NCBI RefSeq assembly: GCF_003217355.1
Contig: NZ_QJTK01000014.1
Coordinates: 1 to 64,000 of the forward strand
DNA from: Rhodobacter viridis
GTDB taxonomy: Bacteria; Pseudomonadota; Alphaproteobacteria; Rhodobacterales; Rhodobacteraceae
Direction: 5' to 3'
Length of the DNA: 64,000 nt
Shown here: piece by piece, positions 49,301-59,178 of the stretch
Position numbering within the stretch: the first letter of the stretch is position 1
Layout: every line of letters starts with the position of its first letter
The notes under the pieces: model-generated
What the model saw: the letters and a program-made list of their open reading frames with translations, nothing else
What the model was told of the DNA's origin: nothing
Database searches by the model: none
Made by a program: the position numbers and the translations under genes

Positions 49301-49819
49301 CATCTGGGCGAGGAGGTGGTGGAGGATTACCTGTCGCTGCGGCTGTCCTTGCGCGCCCATCCGATGGAGCTGTTGCGCCCGATGATTGCCGGGCTGACGC
49401 CGCATGCCAGTCTTGGCAGCGCGCCGATCGCCCGGACCTCGGTCTGCGGTCTGGTGATCACGCGCCAACGCCCCGGCACGGCCTCGGGGGTGATTTTCCT
49501 GACTTTGGAGGATGAGACGGGGGTGTCGAACGTGATCGTCTGGCCGAAGATCTATGCGCAATTCCGCCGCGCGGTGATCGGCGGGCGGCTTTTGCGCGTC
49601 ACCGGGCGGTTGCAGCGCGAGGGGATCGTGGTGCATCTGATCGCGGACGAGATCACCGATCTTTCGGGCCATCTTGCGGCCTTGGGCCATCCGCTCGACA
49701 GCGTGGTGGGGCTGACCCAGCCGCAGGCCGACGACGCGCCGCGGCCAAGGGCGCAGGCCGGGGCACGGCATCCGCGCGAGCAGGCGAAGAAACTGTTCCC
49801 AAGCCGGGATTTTCATTGA
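46337..49819 (+). CDS. dnaE2: Error-prone DNA polymerase DnaE2 (ImuC)
   Basis: SOS-induced C-family polymerase of the ImuA-ImuB-DnaE2 mutasome. From GTG 46337 (overlapping the imuB stop) it is 1160 residues. The PHP domain starts with YAELCITSNFSFLTGASHPE at residue 65; the polymerase core has the catalytic PPDIDVDFEHERREEV (about 470-485) and PGPIQGGMVHPYIARRQGRE, with an OB domain near the C-terminus (GVIFLTLEDETGVSNVIVWP). Known DnaE2 proteins begin at the YAELC block, so the first 64 residues are abnormal. They are encoded by a hairpin-rich repeat-like stretch, and no closer in-frame start is visible. The true start is therefore unsettled. Confidence 0.9.
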   Translation: MSEPGNRTPPVEGVPGERPCASQGPAKAGSRPPPAPPSPFHLAENTSGGEGGSAPLSGPAAQPAYAELCITSNFSFLTGASHPEELVTRAADLGLTALAITDRNSLAGVVRAFAALKELRRARNDVPIRSATVTDTSARLSTETTLPRPKADALPRLITGARLILRDALCDWIALPTDRAAYERLSQLLTLGKRRAPKGDCHLDLADLHAEGRGLILIALPQAPLSPKIAHELTEMARRFPGHVFLGAAPRYDGSDRAHFAALSALALATSAPMVAVGDVLMHRAARRQLADVLTCLREGLTIDRIGTKALPNAERRLKSGAEMARLFADHPAAIRRTLDIAARIQFDLSDLSYDYPASLGPEAPQDRLTRLTWEGLARRCPDGIPDRFRALAEKELALVADLGFAAYFLTVHDIVAFARARNILCQGRGSAANSILCWALGITDVRPDQISMVFERFISKHRGEPPDIDVDFEHERREEVIQHIYDTYGRDRAGLCATVIHFRTRAAIREVGKVMGLSADTTAALTGQIWGSSSKGADPARLRELGLDPENRRLAQTIRLIGEIIGFPRHLSQHVGGFVITRGRLDALCPIENAAMEGRTVIEWDKDDIDTLGILKVDILSLGMLTCLRKAFALLEKTGGPSLTLGTVPQEDAPTYAMLSRADAIGVFQVESRAQMNFLPRMRPRTFYDLVIEVAIVRPGPIQGGMVHPYIARRQGREAVSFPSKDLEGVLGKTLGVPLFQEQAMQIAVVGAGFSPEEADRLRRSIATFRRMGTIATFRDRFIAGMLDRGYEQTFAEASFAQIEGFAEYGFPESHAAAFAMLTYVSSWLKCHYPAHFACALLNAQPMGFYAPAQIVRDAREHGIEVRPVSVNASDWDNTLERRTDGRFALRLGFRQVKGLREDDAGWIVAARGNGYPDPQALWLRAGVGAATLERLAEADAFAGMGLTRRDALWQVRAIRAPRPLPLFSDPLDGEGIVEAPPTLPMMHLGEEVVEDYLSLRLSLRAHPMELLRPMIAGLTPHASLGSAPIARTSVCGLVITRQRPGTASGVIFLTLEDETGVSNVIVWPKIYAQFRRAVIGGRLLRVTGRLQREGIVVHLIADEITDLSGHLAALGHPLDSVVGLTQPQADDAPRPRAQAGARHPREQAKKLFPSRDFH
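46359..46502. repeat. Hairpin-rich repeat-like element at the imuB/dnaE2 junction
   Basis: Three perfect inverted repeats lie within 144 bases: 46359-46365/46369-46375 (7-bp arms), 46390-46397/46401-46408 (8-bp arms) and 46486-46492/46496-46502 (7-bp arms), each with a 3-base loop. Between them is TTTTCATCTTGCCGAAAATA, which from memory resembles intergenic repeats common in Rhodobacter genomes. It is read in frame as the odd DnaE2 leader. Confidence 0.6.
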
Positions 49820-50018
49820 GGGACTGCCCGATTTCGGGCGGAAAAGGAAAGGCACGGCCTTTCCCCGCCCGCTGCGATCCGGTCGTCCCAGGACCGTTTC
49901 CCCAAGCACAGCAGAGGCCGGCGCCCGACCCGGCGGGCGAGAAGCGCCCGCCATGGGCGGGGCGGGCGCTGGCCGAGGGCCTTTGGGCCCCCGGCGGTCA
50001 CTGGGCCGATGTCCCGCA

Positions 50019-50042
50019 TGGCCAAGGCAATGGCCTTGGCCA
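50019..50042 (-). terminator. Hairpin after ybaK
   Basis: TGGCCAAGGC and GCCTTGGCCA form a perfect 10-bp stem with loop AATG, 8 bases beyond the ybaK stop. There is no T-run, so it is either a weak terminator or a transcript-stabilising hairpin. The rest of 49820-50050 is GC-rich with other short inverted repeats and no gene. Confidence 0.4.
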
Positions 50043-50050
50043 GACGCCTC

Positions 50051-50530
50051 TCACCCCTCGGCCACCAGCCCCTTCGCCACGCCGCCCGACACCGCCAGCG
50101 CATCGGCAGGCGCGAGCCGCACCATCAAGCCCCGCTTGCCGCCGTTCACGACGATCCGCTCCACGCCCAGCGCCGTCGCCTCGAACGCCACCGGTACCCG
50201 CTTCTTCTGCCCGAACGGCGAAATCCCCCCGGTGTGAAAGCCGGTCAGCCGCTCGGCCTTGTCGGGCGGCATCATCGCCGCCGTCTTGGCCCCGAAAGCC
50301 ACCGCCACCTTCTTCATGGACAATGTGCAATCCGACGGGATCACCGCACAGGCAGGCTTGCCATCGACCTCGACCATCAGCGTCTTGAGCACCTCGGCGG
50401 GATCGGCGCCGATCGCCGCAGCCGCATGCAGGCCGATCTTGTCCTGCCCGGCAACGTACTCATATTCGATCCGCTCGAAACCGACCTTCGCGGCCTCGAG
50501 CGCGCGGGTGGCTTGGGTGGCTGTGCTCAT
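50051..50530 (-). CDS. ybaK: YbaK-type Cys-tRNA(Pro) deacylase
   Basis: A 159-residue editing-domain protein that hydrolyses mischarged Cys-tRNA(Pro). Typical blocks are the [20 protein letters not shown] region, the conserved lysine in [13 protein letters not shown] (about residues 68-80) and [14 protein letters not shown] (about 100-113). AAGGAGA precedes ATG 50530. It is divergent from the following dehydrogenase gene and stands alone. Confidence 0.92.
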   Translation of the reverse strand: MSTATQATRALEAAKVGFERIEYEYVAGQDKIGLHAAAAIGADPAEVLKTLMVEVDGKPACAVIPSDCTLSMKKVAVAFGAKTAAMMPPDKAERLTGFHTGGISPFGQKKRVPVAFEATALGVERIVVNGGKRGLMVRLAPADALAVSGGVAKGLVAEG

Positions 50531-50680
50531 GGCGCTCTCCTTTTCCCCGTCTTGCCAAGCCCCCCTCCCCCCGTCAACGCCGCAAATTCCGTTGCGTCGC
50601 AACCGCAGGATGTGCCGCCTTTGCCGTTGCCAGAGACCCCGCCCCCGATAGGATTTGACGTCAGGGAAAGGGAGGAGAGG

Positions 50681-51448
50681 ATGCAGATTTCAGGCAAGGT
50701 CTTTGTCGTCACCGGCGGCGGTTCGGGGCTCGGTGCCGCGGTCGCGCGGATGGTTGCGGACAATGGCGGCAAGGTGGTGATCGTCGATCTGAACGCCGAG
50801 GCGGGCATGGCGATGGCCTCGGACCTCGGCGCCATCTCGCGGTTTTGCCGCGCCGATGTCACGCAGGAAGCCGACGGCACCGCCGCGATCGAGTTGGCGA
50901 TTTCGGTCTTCGGGCGGCTCGATGCGCTGGTCAATTGCGCGGGCATTGCCCCGGGCGAAAAGATATTGGGCCGCGAGGGGCCGCATCGGCTCGACAGTTT
51001 TGCCCGCGCGGTGACGGTGAACCTTGTGGGCACCTTCAACATGCTGCGTCTGGCCGCCGAGGCGATGGCGAAAAACGCCCCCGGCCCGGGCGGCGAGCGC
51101 GGGGTGATCGTCAACACGGCCTCCATCGCGGCCTTTGACGGGCAGATCGGACAGGCGGCCTATGCCGCGTCCAAGGGCGGCGTCGCGGCGCTGACCCTTC
51201 CGGCCGCGCGCGAACTCGCCCGGCATGGCATCCGCGTCGTGACGGTGGCGCCCGGCATATTTCGCACACCGATGATGGCGAGCCTGCCGCAGGAGGTGCA
51301 GGACAATCTGGGCGCCTCGGTGCCCTTCCCGAACCGGCTGGGAGATCCCGCGGAATATGCCGCGCTGGTGCGCCATATCTGCGAAAACCAGATGATGAAC
51401 GGCGAGGTGCTGCGGCTGGATGGCGCCCTGCGGATGGCCGCGAAATGA
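50681..51448 (+). CDS. SDR, 3-hydroxyacyl-CoA dehydrogenase type-2-like
   Basis: A 255-residue short-chain dehydrogenase resembling HSD17B10-type 3-hydroxyacyl-CoA dehydrogenases. The cofactor motif [15 protein letters not shown] (10-24) and catalytic YAASKGG (about residue 160) are intact, and [18 protein letters not shown] fits the acyl-CoA subgroup. GGGAGGAGAGG precedes ATG 50681. Coupled to the next thiolase gene, it points to a short- or branched-chain acyl-CoA degradation step. Confidence 0.87.
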   Translation: MQISGKVFVVTGGGSGLGAAVARMVADNGGKVVIVDLNAEAGMAMASDLGAISRFCRADVTQEADGTAAIELAISVFGRLDALVNCAGIAPGEKILGREGPHRLDSFARAVTVNLVGTFNMLRLAAEAMAKNAPGPGGERGVIVNTASIAAFDGQIGQAAYAASKGGVAALTLPAARELARHGIRVVTVAPGIFRTPMMASLPQEVQDNLGASVPFPNRLGDPAEYAALVRHICENQMMNGEVLRLDGALRMAAK

Positions 51449-51459
51449 GGGGGGAGATG

Positions 51460-52640
<1,181 letters not shown>

Positions 52641-52644
<4 letters not shown>

Positions 52645-53486
52645 CCGGCGCGGCAGGTCATCGGGCGGGCGGCGGGCCGGATCTCGTCCGTCCGCCGCCA
52701 GAGCCCGTCTGCCCGCGCGAAGACCACCCGCCCGGCGCGGGCAAAGCCCACCACGCCCGCGGGGGTGAAGCGGGTGATCTCGGCCCGGTCCGGCGCCAGA
52801 TCGATCACGCCGAAATCATTCGGCTCGCCGCGTTCGCGGGTCGAAAGACCGGTGCCGACCTGCAGCTGCAGCACGCGCGCCGCGCCCTCTCGGGTGACGA
52901 AGGGCTGCGTGCGCCACAGATGCAGATGCCCGGTGCACAGCATCCCCACCCCGGCTTCGGCCATCGCCTCCAGCGCGTCCGCGGCGCCCGCAAGCAGGGT
53001 CTTGTCGCTGTCGTCGGGCTGGGTGAACGGGTGATGCGCCACCACCACGACCTGTCGCCCCGCCTGCACGGCCTTGCGCACCCGCGCGAGCAGCGTCGCG
53101 AAGCCGCCGCGGCGAATGCGGCCCGCCTGCCAATGCCGCGGCGTCGCGGTGTTGAAGCCAAGCACCGTCACCCCCGGCAGCTCCCGCACCGGGTAGAGGT
53201 CGTCGCAGATCGCGGCGCGATAGCCGCCAAAGGGGCGCAGGAACCGCAGCACGGGCCGATCGAGCGGAATGTCGTGATTGCCCGGAACCGCAAGCCAGGG
53301 CCGCTCGATCCGGTCCAGAAAGGCCTGCGCCTGACGGAACTGTGCCTCCCGGGCACGCTGGGTGATATCGCCCGAAAGCAGCACCAGATCGGGCGCCAGC
53401 CGCTGCACCGCCGCCACCAGAGGCGCGATCAGCTCGGGATGGGTGCGCCCGAAATGCAGATCCGAAAGGTGCAACAGCCGGATCAC
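52641..53486 (-). CDS. Metallophosphoesterase (CpdA-like)
   Basis: A 281-residue calcineurin-like phosphoesterase with all metal-binding motifs: SDLHFGR (residues 8-14), [10 protein letters not shown] (about 36-45), VPGNHDIPL (about 67-75), VVVAHHPF and CTGHLHLW (about 183-190). Relatives act on cyclic nucleotides or phospholipid-linked substrates. The GTG start overlaps the stop of the upstream lipid-kinase gene, so the two are coupled, which favours a lipid or phosphodiester substrate, but this is inference. Convergent with the thiolase, overlapping by four bases. Confidence 0.87.
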
Positions 53487-54508
53487 GCCGGAATCCCCTC
53501 CGCCAGCGCGTCGACCACGGTTTCGGCAAGCCCGCCCTGCTCCTCGGCCGCGCCCGCGCGGGCACTGAGCTCGGGGCCGATCACCGTCAGCCCCTCGGGC
53601 AGGGCGCGGTAGTGCAAGGGCGTCGCCATCTCGGACCTTTCGCCATCGCGGGCGGTCAAAAGCCGCGGCTTCGCCGGGGTGATGGTGAAGGCGGAGCCGA
53701 AGTCGATCTGGTAATCGACATGCCGCTCGGCCCAGCCCATGCCCAGCTTGAGCGCCCCCGTCAGCATCGCGCGCAGACTGGTTTCCGGCGCCAGAAGCAG
53801 CGCCAGCTCGCCCGCGCGCAAGCGCCCCGCCCCGGCAATGCCCAGGAAATCAAGCTGATAGGGGCTGTTCATCACGAAGGCGAGCGGCGAATGCACCCGC
53901 CTTGTGCCGGTGGCGCCCTCGATCGTCAGCCACATGCCGCCCGGTGCGACCAGCATCGTGCGCAGCACCGACCAATGCGCCGCAAGGCGCGAGCGGCCCC
54001 AGCGGCGGTAGATCGCCTCGCGCTCGCGCAGGATGCGGGGGTAAAGCCCGATCGAGGCGTTGTTCAGAAACAGCCGGTCGTTCACCAGCCCCGCCTGCAC
54101 CGCGCGCGCCGTGCCCCCGGCGAGCACCGCCACCGCGGCGTCGATGTCTTCGGGAATGCCCAGACCGCGGGCGAAGAAATTGAAGGTGCCGGTCGGAATG
54201 ACCCCGAGCCGCACCCCGGCGCCGTGGATCGTGTCGGCAACGGCCGAAATCGTGCCATCACCGCCGCAGGCGACGAGGGTGCCAACCCCCTGCGCCAGCG
54301 CGGCGCGGGTGTTGGGCACGATCTTTTCCGGCCCGCCCGAAAGCAGCGTCCAGCCGCCCTGCGGAAAATGCCGTTCGAAGGCGGCGTGCAGCGCCGCGAT
54401 CCGCTCAGAGGCGCCGGTTCCGGAGCCGGAATTGACCACAACGCAAATCTGCTCGGCGGCACCGGCCGGAAAACGCGGGATCGGGGGGAAACGGGTCTCG
54501 AGGATCAT
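53483..54508 (-). CDS. Diacylglycerol kinase family lipid kinase
   Basis: A 341-residue protein with the DAGK catalytic domain: [15 protein letters not shown] (about 27-41), [16 protein letters not shown] (about 79-94) and [20 protein letters not shown] (about 102-121, TGTxNxFAR motif). It probably phosphorylates a membrane lipid such as diacylglycerol. ATG 54508 is preferred to the in-frame start at 54568. It is followed with overlap by the metallophosphoesterase, so kinase and phosphoesterase are made together. Divergent from ilvD. Confidence 0.9.
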   Translation of the reverse strand: MILETRFPPIPRFPAGAAEQICVVVNSGSGTGASERIAALHAAFERHFPQGGWTLLSGGPEKIVPNTRAALAQGVGTLVACGGDGTISAVADTIHGAGVRLGVIPTGTFNFFARGLGIPEDIDAAVAVLAGGTARAVQAGLVNDRLFLNNASIGLYPRILREREAIYRRWGRSRLAAHWSVLRTMLVAPGGMWLTIEGATGTRRVHSPLAFVMNSPYQLDFLGIAGAGRLRAGELALLLAPETSLRAMLTGALKLGMGWAERHVDYQIDFGSAFTITPAKPRLLTARDGERSEMATPLHYRALPEGLTVIGPELSARAGAAEEQGGLAETVVDALAEGIPA

Positions 54509-54652
54509 GGCGCACTCCGCTTGGGTGCGGGGCTTTCCGACGCACCTGTTCCCCAACGCGGCAGGCACGAAATCGTTCCCTGCCGCAGCGATTGGCTTTC
54601 CGCCCCGGCTGCGCTAGAACGGCGCGAGCCAATGCCAGCCCGGAGACATCCG

Positions 54653-56488
54653 ATGCCCCATTACCGTTCCCGCAAATCGACCCATGGCCGCAACATGGCC
54701 GGTGCCCGTGGCCTGTGGCGTGCCACCGGCATGACCGACGGCGATTTCGGCAAGCCGATCATCGCCGTCGTCAACTCCTTCACCCAGTTCGTGCCGGGTC
54801 ACGTCCACCTGAAGGACCTCGGCCAGATGGTCGCGCGCGAGATCGAAGCCGCGGGCGGTGTCGCCAAGGAATTCAACACCATCGCCATCGATGACGGCAT
54901 CGCGATGGGCCATGACGGCATGCTCTATTCCCTGCCCTCGCGCGAAGTGATCGCGGATTCGGTCGAATACATGGTCAACGGCCATTGCGCCGACGCGATG
55001 GTCTGCATCTCGAACTGCGACAAGATCACGCCCGGCATGATGATGGCGGCGATGCGGCTCAACATCCCGGTGATCTTCGTTTCGGGCGGGCCGATGGAGG
55101 CGGGCAAGATCAGTTCCGACGTGATCGACCATGACCTTGATCTGGTCGATGCGATGGTCGTGGCCGCCGACGACAGCTACACCGACGCACAGGTCGAAGC
55201 GATCGAGAAAGCCGCCTGCCCCACCTGCGGCTCGTGCTCGGGGATGTTCACCGCGAATTCGATGAACTGTCTGGCCGAGGCGCTGGGGCTGGCGCTGCCG
55301 GGCAACGGCTCGATGCTGGCGACCCATGCCGACCGCAAGGCGCTCTTCCTTGAAGCCGGGCGCAAGATCGTCGAGATCACCAAGCGCCACTATGAGGGCG
55401 AGGAAAAGGGCCTGCTGCCGCGCGACATCGCCACGTTTGAGGCGTTCGAAAACGCGATGAGCCTTGATATCGCGATGGGTGGCTCGACCAACACCGTGCT
55501 GCACCTGCTCGCCATCGCCCATGAAGGCGAGGTGAATTTCACCATGGACGACATGGACCGGCTGTCGCGCAAGGTGCCGTGCCTGTCCAAGGTCGCCCCG
55601 GCGAAACAGGACGTGCATATGGAAGACGTGCACCGCGCGGGCGGCATCATGGCGATCCTTGGCGAATTGCTGCGCGGCGGTCTGCTGCATGGCGATGCGA
55701 AAACCGTGCATTCGGCGACCATCGCCGAGGCGATTGCGAAATGGGACGTGATGGTGGCGAACGATCCCGCCGTCGACACGTTCTACCGCGCCGCACCGGG
55801 GGGCGTGCGCACCACCGAAGCCTTCTCGACCCAGAACCGCTACAAGGAGCTGGACCGCGACCGCAAGGGCGGCGTGATCCGCTCGGTCGAGCACGCCTTC
55901 ACCAAGGACGGCGGTCTGGCGGTGCTCTTTGGCAACATCGCGGAAAACGGTTGCATCGTGAAGACCGCGGGCGTGGACGAGTCGATCCTCAAGTTCACCG
56001 GCCCGGCGAAAGTCTTTGAAAGCCAAGACGATGCGGTGTCCGGCATCCTGACCGGCAAGGTCATCGAGGGCGAAGTGGTGGTGATCCGCTTCGAGGGCCC
56101 GCGCGGTGGCCCGGGCATGCAGGAGATGCTCTATCCGACCAGCTATCTGAAATCGAAGGGGCTGGGCAAGAAATGCGCCCTGCTGACCGATGGCCGCTTC
56201 TCGGGCGGCACCTCGGGGCTCTCGATCGGGCACGTCTCGCCCGAGGCCGAGGAAGGCGGGCTGATCGGGCTTGTCGAAACCGGCGACGTGATCGAGATCG
56301 ACATTCCGAACCGCACCATCCATCTGGCGGTGGACGAGGCAACGCTCGCCGCCCGCCGCGCCGCCAAGGGCCCGCTGCCCTGGGCCCCCGCTGCCCCCCG
56401 TCCGCGCCATGTGTCGACCGCGCTCAAGGCCTATGCGATGTTCGCGTCCTCAGCGGCCAAGGGCGGCGTGCGCATCCTGCCGAAGTGA
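54653..56488 (+). CDS. ilvD: Dihydroxy-acid dehydratase
   Basis: Fe-S enzyme of valine, leucine and isoleucine synthesis (611 residues), dehydrating dihydroxy-acids to 2-keto acids. Cluster cysteines are in [11 protein letters not shown] (about 122) and [18 protein letters not shown] (about 191-208); [20 protein letters not shown] is the C-terminal signature. GGAGA precedes ATG 54653. Monocistronic with its own terminator. Confidence 0.98.
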   Translation: MPHYRSRKSTHGRNMAGARGLWRATGMTDGDFGKPIIAVVNSFTQFVPGHVHLKDLGQMVAREIEAAGGVAKEFNTIAIDDGIAMGHDGMLYSLPSREVIADSVEYMVNGHCADAMVCISNCDKITPGMMMAAMRLNIPVIFVSGGPMEAGKISSDVIDHDLDLVDAMVVAADDSYTDAQVEAIEKAACPTCGSCSGMFTANSMNCLAEALGLALPGNGSMLATHADRKALFLEAGRKIVEITKRHYEGEEKGLLPRDIATFEAFENAMSLDIAMGGSTNTVLHLLAIAHEGEVNFTMDDMDRLSRKVPCLSKVAPAKQDVHMEDVHRAGGIMAILGELLRGGLLHGDAKTVHSATIAEAIAKWDVMVANDPAVDTFYRAAPGGVRTTEAFSTQNRYKELDRDRKGGVIRSVEHAFTKDGGLAVLFGNIAENGCIVKTAGVDESILKFTGPAKVFESQDDAVSGILTGKVIEGEVVVIRFEGPRGGPGMQEMLYPTSYLKSKGLGKKCALLTDGRFSGGTSGLSIGHVSPEAEEGGLIGLVETGDVIEIDIPNRTIHLAVDEATLAARRAAKGPLPWAPAAPRPRHVSTALKAYAMFASSAAKGGVRILPK

Positions 56489-56507
56489 TCGCAAGGCTAT
56501 CGAACTG

Positions 56508-56538
56508 AAAAGGCCCCCGCCGCGACGGGGGCCTTTTT
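56508..56538 (+). terminator. Terminator after ilvD
   Basis: AAAGGCCCCCG and CGGGGGCCTTT form a perfect 11-bp stem around a 6-base loop, with a final T-run. It also lies just beyond the end of exoD on the other strand and may serve both convergent genes. Confidence 0.9.
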
Positions 56539-56550
56539 CATCTCAGCCGA

Positions 56551-57234
56551 TCAGGACCAGGTTTGCAGCACATGCGCGGCGGCGGCGATCATCGCCCAGA
56601 TCACCCCATGCACCAGCGCGAGCGCCCCAAGCCCTGCCGTCACCCCGGCCATCACCCAAAGCCCGTCGCGCTCGAAAAGACCGATGCCGATCAAGGCGAG
56701 CGCAAAGGCCGGGCCGATATTGCCGAGCGGGATCGGCAGCGTCAGGATGATCGCCAGCACAAGGGCCAGCGCCCCCAGCGCCTGCTCGGCCCAGCGCGAG
56801 GACAGAAAGCCCAGCCGCGGTTTCAGCATCTTTTCCGCCCGGGTCAGGCGCGGCACGACAAAGGCAGCCAGACGCGCGAAATCCGCCCGCGCGATCGAGC
56901 GTTTGGCGATGAAGGCGGGAAACCACGGCGGCCCGCCGATCAGCATCTGAAAGGTCAGGAAGATCAGCGGCAGCCCCAGCACGGCCGAAGTGCCCGGCGG
57001 CGTCGGCAGCACATTCGGCAGCGAAAAGATCACCAGAAGCGGGCCAAAGGCGCGCACGCTGAGCCGCGTAAGCAGATCGGACAGCGCGATGCGGTCGCGG
57101 CTTTGATCCTCGGCCAGCTCGGTCAGCAGATCCGACAGCCGCTCGGGCCGGGGCTTGCGCGACAGACGCGCGCGCAGCTTCGCGGCAACGGCCCGCGCCC
57201 GGGCACGCGCGGCGGGGCCCGACATCCGGCTCAT
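56551..57234 (-). CDS. ExoD-family membrane protein
   Basis: A 227-residue inner-membrane protein of the ExoD family (exopolysaccharide synthesis; in Sinorhizobium needed for alkali tolerance and symbiosis). The block DLLTRLSVRAFGPLLVIFSL with PNVLPTPPGTS (about 58-88) is the family signature, followed by several membrane helices up to about residue 220. AAAGGG precedes ATG 57234. A terminator from ilvD lies just past its end. Confidence 0.88.
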   Translation of the reverse strand: MSRMSGPAARARARAVAAKLRARLSRKPRPERLSDLLTELAEDQSRDRIALSDLLTRLSVRAFGPLLVIFSLPNVLPTPPGTSAVLGLPLIFLTFQMLIGGPPWFPAFIAKRSIARADFARLAAFVVPRLTRAEKMLKPRLGFLSSRWAEQALGALALVLAIILTLPIPLGNIGPAFALALIGIGLFERDGLWVMAGVTAGLGALALVHGVIWAMIAAAAHVLQTWS

Positions 57235-57396
57235 GCCCGCACCCTTTGGGGAATGCGGACAAGGCAAGGGCGGCACATGGCAAATCGGCACGTCATGAGC
57301 GGAGATTTCACGCGGATCTGAAGAGGATATCTGGCAGATAGGCACCCCCTCCCCCGCTCGCAAGACCGCTGCGGCCGAATGTTGCGGCAGCGCCGT

Positions 57397-57840
57397 TCAG
57401 GGGGCGATGGTGTAGAGGATGAAACCCGAGGCCGGGGCATAGGTGTCGTAAAGCCCCCGCGCCGTGGTGTTGGTTTCCGCCGTGAGCCAGCGCACCGAAG
57501 TGTAGCCGCGCGCACGGGCAAAGGCCCGGACATGCTCGATCAGCGCCCGGCCGACCCCCTTGCCGCGCGCCTCGGGCACGGTGAACAGGTCGCTCAGGTA
57601 AACGACCATCCCGCCCGAAAGCGAGCGGTGCATCAGCGAATATTGCACGAGGCCGAGCGCGGTGCCGTCTTCATCGCGGGCGATGTCGGCCCAGTAGGGC
57701 TCGGTTTCGGACTGGATCCAGTCCCAGACCCGCGCCTCGGCACCCGAGGCATCGGTCTTGTAAAACGCCGCATAGGCGCGAAACAGCGCCTCCCAATCGG
57801 CGCGGTCGGCGGGGGTGACGGGGGCAATGGTCAGGCTCAT
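57397..57840 (-). CDS. GNAT-family acetyltransferase
   Basis: A 147-residue acetyltransferase. The acetyl-CoA loop is DLFTVPEARGKGVGRALIEH (about 95-114), with a typical C-terminal LYDTYAPASGFILYTI. GAGGAG lies before ATG 57840. It faces away from the DUF4169 gene and shares no operon. The acceptor substrate is unknown. Confidence 0.9.
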   Translation of the reverse strand: MSLTIAPVTPADRADWEALFRAYAAFYKTDASGAEARVWDWIQSETEPYWADIARDEDGTALGLVQYSLMHRSLSGGMVVYLSDLFTVPEARGKGVGRALIEHVRAFARARGYTSVRWLTAETNTTARGLYDTYAPASGFILYTIAP

Positions 57841-57953
57841 GGCGGCTCTCCTCTTTGGTTCAGGGAACCGCAAGCGGCTGGCGGCGGCAAGCCGCCAAAG
57901 CGGGCGACGATTGCCCGGATTGCGCGAAGGACGGGGCCATGCGATGATAAGCC

Positions 57954-58148
57954 ATGGCCGAGATCGTCAATCTGAACCGTTTCCGCAAGCAAGCCGCCCG
58001 TGCCGAAGCCAAGGCCGCGGCCGATGCCAATGCCGCCAAATTCGGCCGCACCAAGGCGCAGAAAAAGCTCGAGGAGGCCGAGGCCGCCAAAGCCCGCGCC
58101 ACCCTCGACGCGCATCGGCGCGAGGATGAACCAGAGGACAAGGCGTGA
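57954..58148 (+). CDS. DUF4169 small protein
   Basis: A 64-residue, almost wholly helical, highly charged protein (MAEIVNLNRFRKQAARAEAK, then Ala/Lys/Glu-rich to the end), matching the DUF4169 family of Rhodobacterales. Function is unknown. Its stop overlaps the next start (GTGA), so it is paired with the ribbon-helix-helix protein; a two-gene unit of this kind could be a regulator and partner, though no toxin motif is visible. Confidence 0.85.
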   Translation: MAEIVNLNRFRKQAARAEAKAAADANAAKFGRTKAQKKLEEAEAAKARATLDAHRREDEPEDKA

Positions 58149-58423
58149 GCGAAGCCCCGCGCAAGCATTCGCTGACCTTGGGCGGGCATCGCACCTCGGT
58201 CTCGCTCGAGGACGAGTTCTGGGTGGGATTCAAGGAACTCGCGGCCGAACGTGGTCTGGGCATCAACGAGGCCGCGCGGGAAATCGACGCGGCCCGCGAT
58301 CCGGGCACCGGGCTTGCGACGGCGATCCGGCTGGCCGTGCTGCGCTATTACCGCGACCGCGCGACAAGCCCCGAGCGCACCGCCGCCTCGCAGGCCGCGG
58401 CCAGATCCTTGCGCGAGGGATAA
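58145..58423 (+). CDS. Ribbon-helix-helix domain protein
   Basis: A 92-residue protein with a ribbon-helix-helix fold: a beta strand HRTSVSLEDEFWVGFKELA (about residues 15-33) followed by two helices. It probably binds DNA or acts as a partner of the upstream DUF4169 protein. The GTG start overlaps the DUF4169 stop. Its last 76 bases overlap, in antisense, the coding end of olsA, which is unusual for two real genes. Confidence 0.83.
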   Translation: MSEAPRKHSLTLGGHRTSVSLEDEFWVGFKELAAERGLGINEAAREIDAARDPGTGLATAIRLAVLRYYRDRATSPERTAASQAAARSLREG

Positions 58424-59178
58424 TCCGACACATCAAGCGGCGGATGGAAAACCACCTCCGCCGCGCCCTGTTTCGGCGCCGACAGCACCTTGATCAGATG
58501 GCTTGCAAAGGGCATGTCCCGCCACCAGCCGTAAAACCGCGGGTCCTCGCCCTCGGGCGCGGTGTAATTCACCGTCACCGGCTGGATCTGCATCACCTTG
58601 TCGAGGCCATGGGTGTAGAAAGCGGCAAAGAGCGTCGTCTTGAACGGCAGCACCTGCATCCCGTCGGTCGAGGTGCCCTCGGGGAAGAACAGCAGGTGAT
58701 GGCCATCACGGATGCGGCCCTCGAAGATCGCCTGCTGCGCCTTCGCTTCACGCGGGTCGCGGCGGATGAAGACGGTGCCGGTCGCCCGCGCCAGCCAGCC
58801 GGCAAAGGGCCAATGCGCCACCTCGTCCTTCGAGACGAAGTAGCATTTCTGACAGGCGTTCAGCGTGTAGATGTCGAGCCAGCCGGTGTGATTGGCAACG
58901 ACCGCGCCGATGTGGCGCATGGGTTCGCCGCGCACGCTGAAGCGCAGACCGATGAGCGCGACACAGATCCGGCACACGACGGTGGTGATCGCGGGCGTCC
59001 AGGGCCGGTGCTCGCCATGCAGGGGCCGCTCGATCAGCCGCACCGCCAGCAAGACGATCAGCCCGACGAGCAGCGCAGTCGCGATCGGCACGCCCCGCAA
59101 GACCAAACGCATCCGGTCGGCAAGGGTCGCGGGCTTGTCGGGCGGCGGCTCATCCCCCATCCAGATCGGTCGCGTCAT
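58348..59178 (-). CDS. olsA: Lysophospholipid acyltransferase OlsA (PlsC family)
   Basis: A 276-residue membrane O-acyltransferase that adds the second acyl chain in ornithine-lipid synthesis. The PlsC HX4D motif is ANHTGWLD (about residues 94-101) and FPEGTSTDGMQVLPFKTTLF (about 165-184) is the second substrate motif; two membrane segments precede (about 30-75). ATG 59178 overlaps the olsB stop. A similar olsA (earlier plsC) in R. capsulatus is known to affect cytochrome levels. Confidence 0.9.
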   Translation of the reverse strand: MTRPIWMGDEPPPDKPATLADRMRLVLRGVPIATALLVGLIVLLAVRLIERPLHGEHRPWTPAITTVVCRICVALIGLRFSVRGEPMRHIGAVVANHTGWLDIYTLNACQKCYFVSKDEVAHWPFAGWLARATGTVFIRRDPREAKAQQAIFEGRIRDGHHLLFFPEGTSTDGMQVLPFKTTLFAAFYTHGLDKVMQIQPVTVNYTAPEGEDPRFYGWWRDMPFASHLIKVLSAPKQGAAEVVFHPPLDVSDYPSRKDLAAACEAAVRSGLVARSR

